Below, one piece after another: positions 61,363-64,000 of a stretch of DNA of 64,000 nt. This DNA is from Sorangium sp025924095 (GTDB taxonomy: Bacteria > Myxococcota_A > Polyangia > Polyangiales > Polyangiaceae): positions 4,154,001 to 4,218,000 of the forward strand of contig NZ_CP150356.1 in NCBI RefSeq assembly GCF_051521505.1. The letters are read 5' to 3'. The position numbers and the translations under genes were made by a program. The first letter of the stretch is position 1. Every line of letters begins with the position of its first letter. The notes below the pieces were generated by a model. That model did no database searches. It was not told the DNA's origin and saw nothing but the letters and a program-made list of their open reading frames with translations.

Positions 61363-61983
61363 TCACGCTGCGAGCGCGGCGCCGCGGAACGCCAGGTGAG
61401 CGGCGGGCTCGCCGGCGCCGCCCCGAGGAGACAGCGCCACGAGCTGCATCGCCGTGCGCTCGGCGATGTGCGCGCGGCGGCTCTCGGCGCTGTGGCGTCC
61501 GAGCCGGGGGAAGAGCTGTCCGCGGCGACTGGCTTCGATCCATCGCGACGGCGCGAGCCACCGCTCGGCCGCCGCGACGCCCACGATCACGGCGCCGCAG
61601 ACCTCGGCGCGGACGACCGGCGTGGTCGCGCCGTCGAGTCCGATGCGAGCGAGCACCCAGCCGATCGCCGATGCAGCGTAGCGCCGTCGGCGCAGCACCC
61701 CGCGCGGCACGACGAGCGTGATCGCGCCGCAGCCGCTGCAGCGGTAGCGCCGAGCGCGCACCGTGACCTGCTGGGGAGCGTCGCCTGGGTCGAGCGGGCC
61801 GCACACCTGGCGCTCGCGCAGGCCGTGACCGCGCATCACCCGCGGGCCGTTCACGGGGCGGCTGGCCACGTCACAGCAGGGGCAGCGCGGCGGCCGCATC
61901 TGCTCGACCGAGGGCAGCGCGGTCATCCAGCGCTTGATGTCGATGTCGGCTTGAACGATCCTGCATGAGCTCCGTTCCTCCAA
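61363..61983 (-). CDS. Transposon-associated zinc-finger/HTH protein (DUF6431-like)
   Basis: 206 aa. Two zinc-ribbon halves, PPRCPCCDVASRPVNGPRVM and RRYRCSGCGAITLVVPRGVL, are followed by a helical segment (AIGWVLARIGLDGATTPVVR to AERWLAPSRWIEASRRGQLF) resembling a helix-turn-helix. This pattern is found beside DDE transposases of actinobacterial and myxobacterial elements. It is upstream of and codirectional with the transposase and ATPase, so it is probably a DNA-recognition subunit. The start could also be an internal Met near residue 20. Confidence 0.68.
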   Translation of the reverse strand: MEERSSCRIVQADIDIKRWMTALPSVEQMRPPRCPCCDVASRPVNGPRVMRGHGLRERQVCGPLDPGDAPQQVTVRARRYRCSGCGAITLVVPRGVLRRRRYAASAIGWVLARIGLDGATTPVVRAEVCGAVIVGVAAAERWLAPSRWIEASRRGQLFPRLGRHSAESRRAHIAERTAMQLVALSPRGGAGEPAAHLAFRGAALAA

Positions 61984-61996
61984 GGTCCTCGGAGCA

Positions 61997-62110
61997 CGAC
62001 GAGGGGAGGACGAGTCGCCACAACACGCATCCCCTCGTCGCCTATTTTGTGGCCGGCCCCGCGCCGATGCTCCGCTCCGCTGCCGCTGGCCTTACGCCAG
62101 CGGCAGCGGA
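61997..62110. repeat. Two inverted repeats at the element edge
   Basis: CGACGAGGGGA (61997-62007) is complementary to TCCCCTCGTCG (62030-62040). A second perfect 15-bp stem, TCCGCTGCCGCTGGC (62076-62090) against 62096-62110, has loop CTTAC. They lie just outside the zinc-finger gene and may mark the transposon edge or a rho-independent-like stop without T tract. Confidence 0.65.
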
Positions 62111-62379
62111 GACATGCCGCCCAGTGCAGTGGTAATTGTGGCAACGGATCAGGAATGCTCGCCGTCCGGGAGACGGCGGGCATCGATGCGATATTTTGTG
62201 AGAATTTTGGACGCCCATCCGGAATGCACTTTGGCGAACGCTCGCCGACGCCGCGCCCTCTGGGTCCACCCCGGCTCCATCTCTCGGGTCCGCACCGACT
62301 CGATGATGGCGGGGCCGGGAGCAATGGGTGGATATCCATCACGAACAGGGATCGAGATCTGGGGGATGTCCATTACTGG

Positions 62380-62690
62380 GAGGGCGCGGTAACAGATGGT
62401 CCGCAAGGTGCCGCGGAGCCCCCTCATTGCGAGCTCGTGAAAGAGCACGACCGCGTCTCGACAGCCGTCATTCCACCTCGTGCGCAGGAAGCTGTCGTGT
62501 TCGGTCCAGGTGCCGATCTTGGTTCGTCGTTTTGCGCGCTCCGGACACCGATCCGCTCGGAGATACTTGCGCACTGTCTGCCGCGAGAGCCTCGTCCGCC
62601 GGCTCATCGCATGGATCGAGAAGCCTTGAGTATTGAGAGCATGCACCTGTTCATAGAGCCTCTGCCGCCTCGTCCGCGATGTGGCGGCGC
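62380..62690 (-). pseudogene. ISL3-family transposase relic
   Basis: Within a longer minus-strand frame, only this part resembles a protein: RRQRLYEQVHALNTQGFSIH + AMSRRTRLSRQTVRKYLRAD (split), a helix-turn-helix, then RTKIGTWTEHDSFLRTRWND + GCRDAVVLFHELAMRGLRGT (split). This is the ISL3-type insertion found in the middle of those transposases. The zinc-binding front and DDE back are missing. The rest of 62111-62854 has no gene. Confidence 0.62.
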
Positions 62691-62854
62691 ATGGCGGCTC
62701 TGTGGCAGAGCTCGACGTGCCCGTATCCTCGGCCGATTCGTGAACGACGGCCGTCCCTTCCGCGTGCGGTGGTGGTGCCCCTCTGTGCCAACGTCGGGTG
62801 AGACAGGCTTCCCCTGGAAATCTGTGGTGAGAGGGCGGAGAATGGACCTGACCG

Positions 62855-63311
62855 GTGCCGAAGCCTTCGCATCTCCGATCCGTCGATCCTACCCCCGCCC
62901 CAGCGGCGCAGGGCGCTGCTCCCCGTCCGAGTGGCGTCGCCGTTGAGAGCGTGCCGAAGCCGGGCAAGAGGCGGAAGTTCTCGGCGGCTGAGAAGCTGCG
63001 CATCGTTCGCGCGGCGGCCGCGTGCACCCAGCGCGGGGACATCGAGGCGCTGCTGCGCCGCGAGGGCATCTACAGCTCCCTCCTGACGGCGTGACGCAAG
63101 CAGCTCGCCCTTCACGGCAGCGAGGCTCTCGCGGGGCGCAAGCCCGGCCGCAAGCCGAAGCACGACACGAAGGACCGGCGCATCGCCGAGCTCGAGAAGC
63201 GCTCGGCGCGGCTCGAGGAGAAGCTCGCGCTCGCTGAGAAGCTCATCGACCTCCAAAAAAAAAGTCTCTGCCATTCTGGGCGTCAATCTCACGAGCGACG
63301 AAGAGCGCTGA
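62855..63311 (+). pseudogene. IS3-family OrfA, with nonsense codon and A-tract shift
   Basis: KRRKFSAAEKLRIVRAAAAC + TQRGDIEALLRREGIYSSLL is a typical IS3/IS911-type OrfA helix-turn-helix. The next codon should be Trp (TGG, WRKQLA) but is TGA at 63092-63094. Beyond it the frame reads RKQLALHGSEALAGRKPGRK to LEEKLALAEKLIDLQKK, the leucine-zipper part, then reaches a run of nine A (63255-63263). Skipping one A would give VSAILGVNLTSDEER and a stop at 63309-63311, the expected OrfA end. With nine A it runs on into OrfB. Confidence 0.8.
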
Positions 63312-64000
63312 TGGACGTCATCGAGGAGCTTGATGACCCGCACGTCCCCATCGCGCAGGCGTGTACAGCGCTCGGCGTCAGCCGCGCCACGCTCTACCGG
63401 CAGACCCAGCCCGCGAAGCCGCCGGCGCTGCCCGAGCCCGCTCCGAGCCCACGCCGGCTCAGTGACCCCGAGCGGCAAGCCGTGCTCGGCGTGCTGCATA
63501 GCGAGGAGTTCGTCGACCAGCCCCCGCCGGAAGTCTACGCGACGCTGCTGTCGCGCGGCGTCTATCTCGCCTCCATCCGCACGATGTACCGGCTGCTCGC
63601 CGCCTCCGGCGAGAGCGTGGAGCGGCGCGCCCAGCGTGGACCGATGACGCATGCCAAGCCGACGCTCACCGCCACGGCTCCCAACCAGATCTGGACGTGG
63701 GACATCACCAAGCTGCGCGGGCCGCTGCCTGGGGTCTTCTACTGCCTGTACGTCGTCCTCGACCTGTTTAGTCGCATGACCGTCGGCTGGCTGCTCGCCG
63801 AGCGCGAGAGCGCAGAGCTCGCCGAGCACCTGTTCGCAGAGACCGTCGCCCGCCACGGCGTCGAGCCCGGCTCGCTCACGGTGCACGCCGACCGCGGCTC
63901 CGCGATGCGGTCGGAGGGGCTCGCTCAGCTCCTCGGCTCGCTCGGCGTCGTTCGTAGCTTCAGCCGGCCTCACGTCAGCGACGACAACGCCTTCTCCGAG
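63311..64000 (+). CDS. IS3-family OrfB transposase, 5' part (runs off window)
   Basis: Open from ATG 63311 to the window edge (230 codons). Starts MDVIEELDDPHVPIAQACTA + LGVSRATLYRQ (split). DDE core: first Asp in NQIWTWDITKLRGPLPGVFY, second in SLTVHADRGSAMRSEGLAQL; the Glu would lie beyond the edge. The stop of the expected OrfA frame overlaps this ATG (TGATG). OrfB itself shows no lesion within the window, but its OrfA is damaged, so transposition is doubtful unless helped in trans. Confidence 0.9.
   Translation, partial: MDVIEELDDPHVPIAQACTALGVSRATLYRQTQPAKPPALPEPAPSPRRLSDPERQAVLGVLHSEEFVDQPPPEVYATLLSRGVYLASIRTMYRLLAASGESVERRAQRGPMTHAKPTLTATAPNQIWTWDITKLRGPLPGVFYCLYVVLDLFSRMTVGWLLAERESAELAEHLFAETVARHGVEPGSLTVHADRGSAMRSEGLAQLLGSLGVVRSFSRPHVSDDNAFSE

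Overview
The window is very GC-rich DNA with strong G/C bias at third codon positions. It carries many lipobox proteins with Gly/Ser-rich linkers, DUF1552/DUF1592 secreted proteins, a GMC oxidoreductase-hydrolase fusion, tandem VgrGs with DUF2169 partners, and intergenic minisatellites. This combination points to a large-genome myxobacterium of the Sorangium/Polyangium type. That is an inference from family content; no rRNA or species marker is present. I saw no tRNA, rRNA or CRISPR array.

Layout. (1) 1-6870: exopolysaccharide export lipoprotein, an O-antigen ligase-type membrane protein, two glutathione S-transferases, a UDP-sugar pyrophosphorylase-like enzyme and a ferritin-like lipoprotein. 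(2) 6871-9860: a compact, probably metal-regulated locus. It has minisatellites, a 21-bp hairpin, two palindromes matching the actinobacterial Zur box at the very start of two transcription units, an unknown 226-aa protein, a divergent LCM-type methyltransferase, a 31-codon ORF and a stand-alone cysteine-free ribosomal protein S4. I read this as a zinc-starvation locus. (3) 9892-24565: GMC oxidoreductase/hydrolase fusion, phosphoesterase, Wzz/BY-kinase fusion, VOC protein, aldehyde dehydrogenase, PP2C phosphatase, small lipoprotein, glycosyltransferase, unknown proteins and a 39-aa basic protein. (4) 25106-31136: Cys-rich lipoprotein, IS3 relic, AlkD-like repair protein, a DUF417 - sigma factor - zinc-finger operon and a DUF1566 lipoprotein. 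(5) 31202-37148: DUF1552, DUF1592 and rhamnogalacturonan lyase genes bracketed by an exact 34-bp direct repeat.

(6) 37166-51695: a type VI secretion spike and effector island. It holds a PqqD-like/YkgJ-like fusion, DUF2169 protein, a ketosynthase-fold protein without the active-site Cys, an Rhs relic, an unknown immunity-like protein, a protein with repeated PHPAT motifs, three tandem VgrGs and a DUF6484 protein. A 78-bp piece of the ketosynthase-like gene is duplicated exactly beside the PHPAT gene. (7) 52479-58078: a tight three-gene operon of lower apparent GC encoding a calcineurin-like phosphoesterase, a trypsin-like protease fused to a P-loop NTPase, and an 814-aa protein of unknown family. 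This is the best candidate for an undescribed system, possibly defence. (8) 58161-64000: a mobile-element graveyard with a DDE transposase/AAA ATPase/zinc-finger element (transposase frameshifted), an ISL3 relic and a decayed IS3-family element running off the window end.

Regions 6 to 8 form the accessory half of the window. The operon of region 7 lies between secretion genes and transposon genes, as many horizontally moved conflict systems do. Start sites were chosen from Shine-Dalgarno spacing where possible. Residue numbers refer to the chosen starts.
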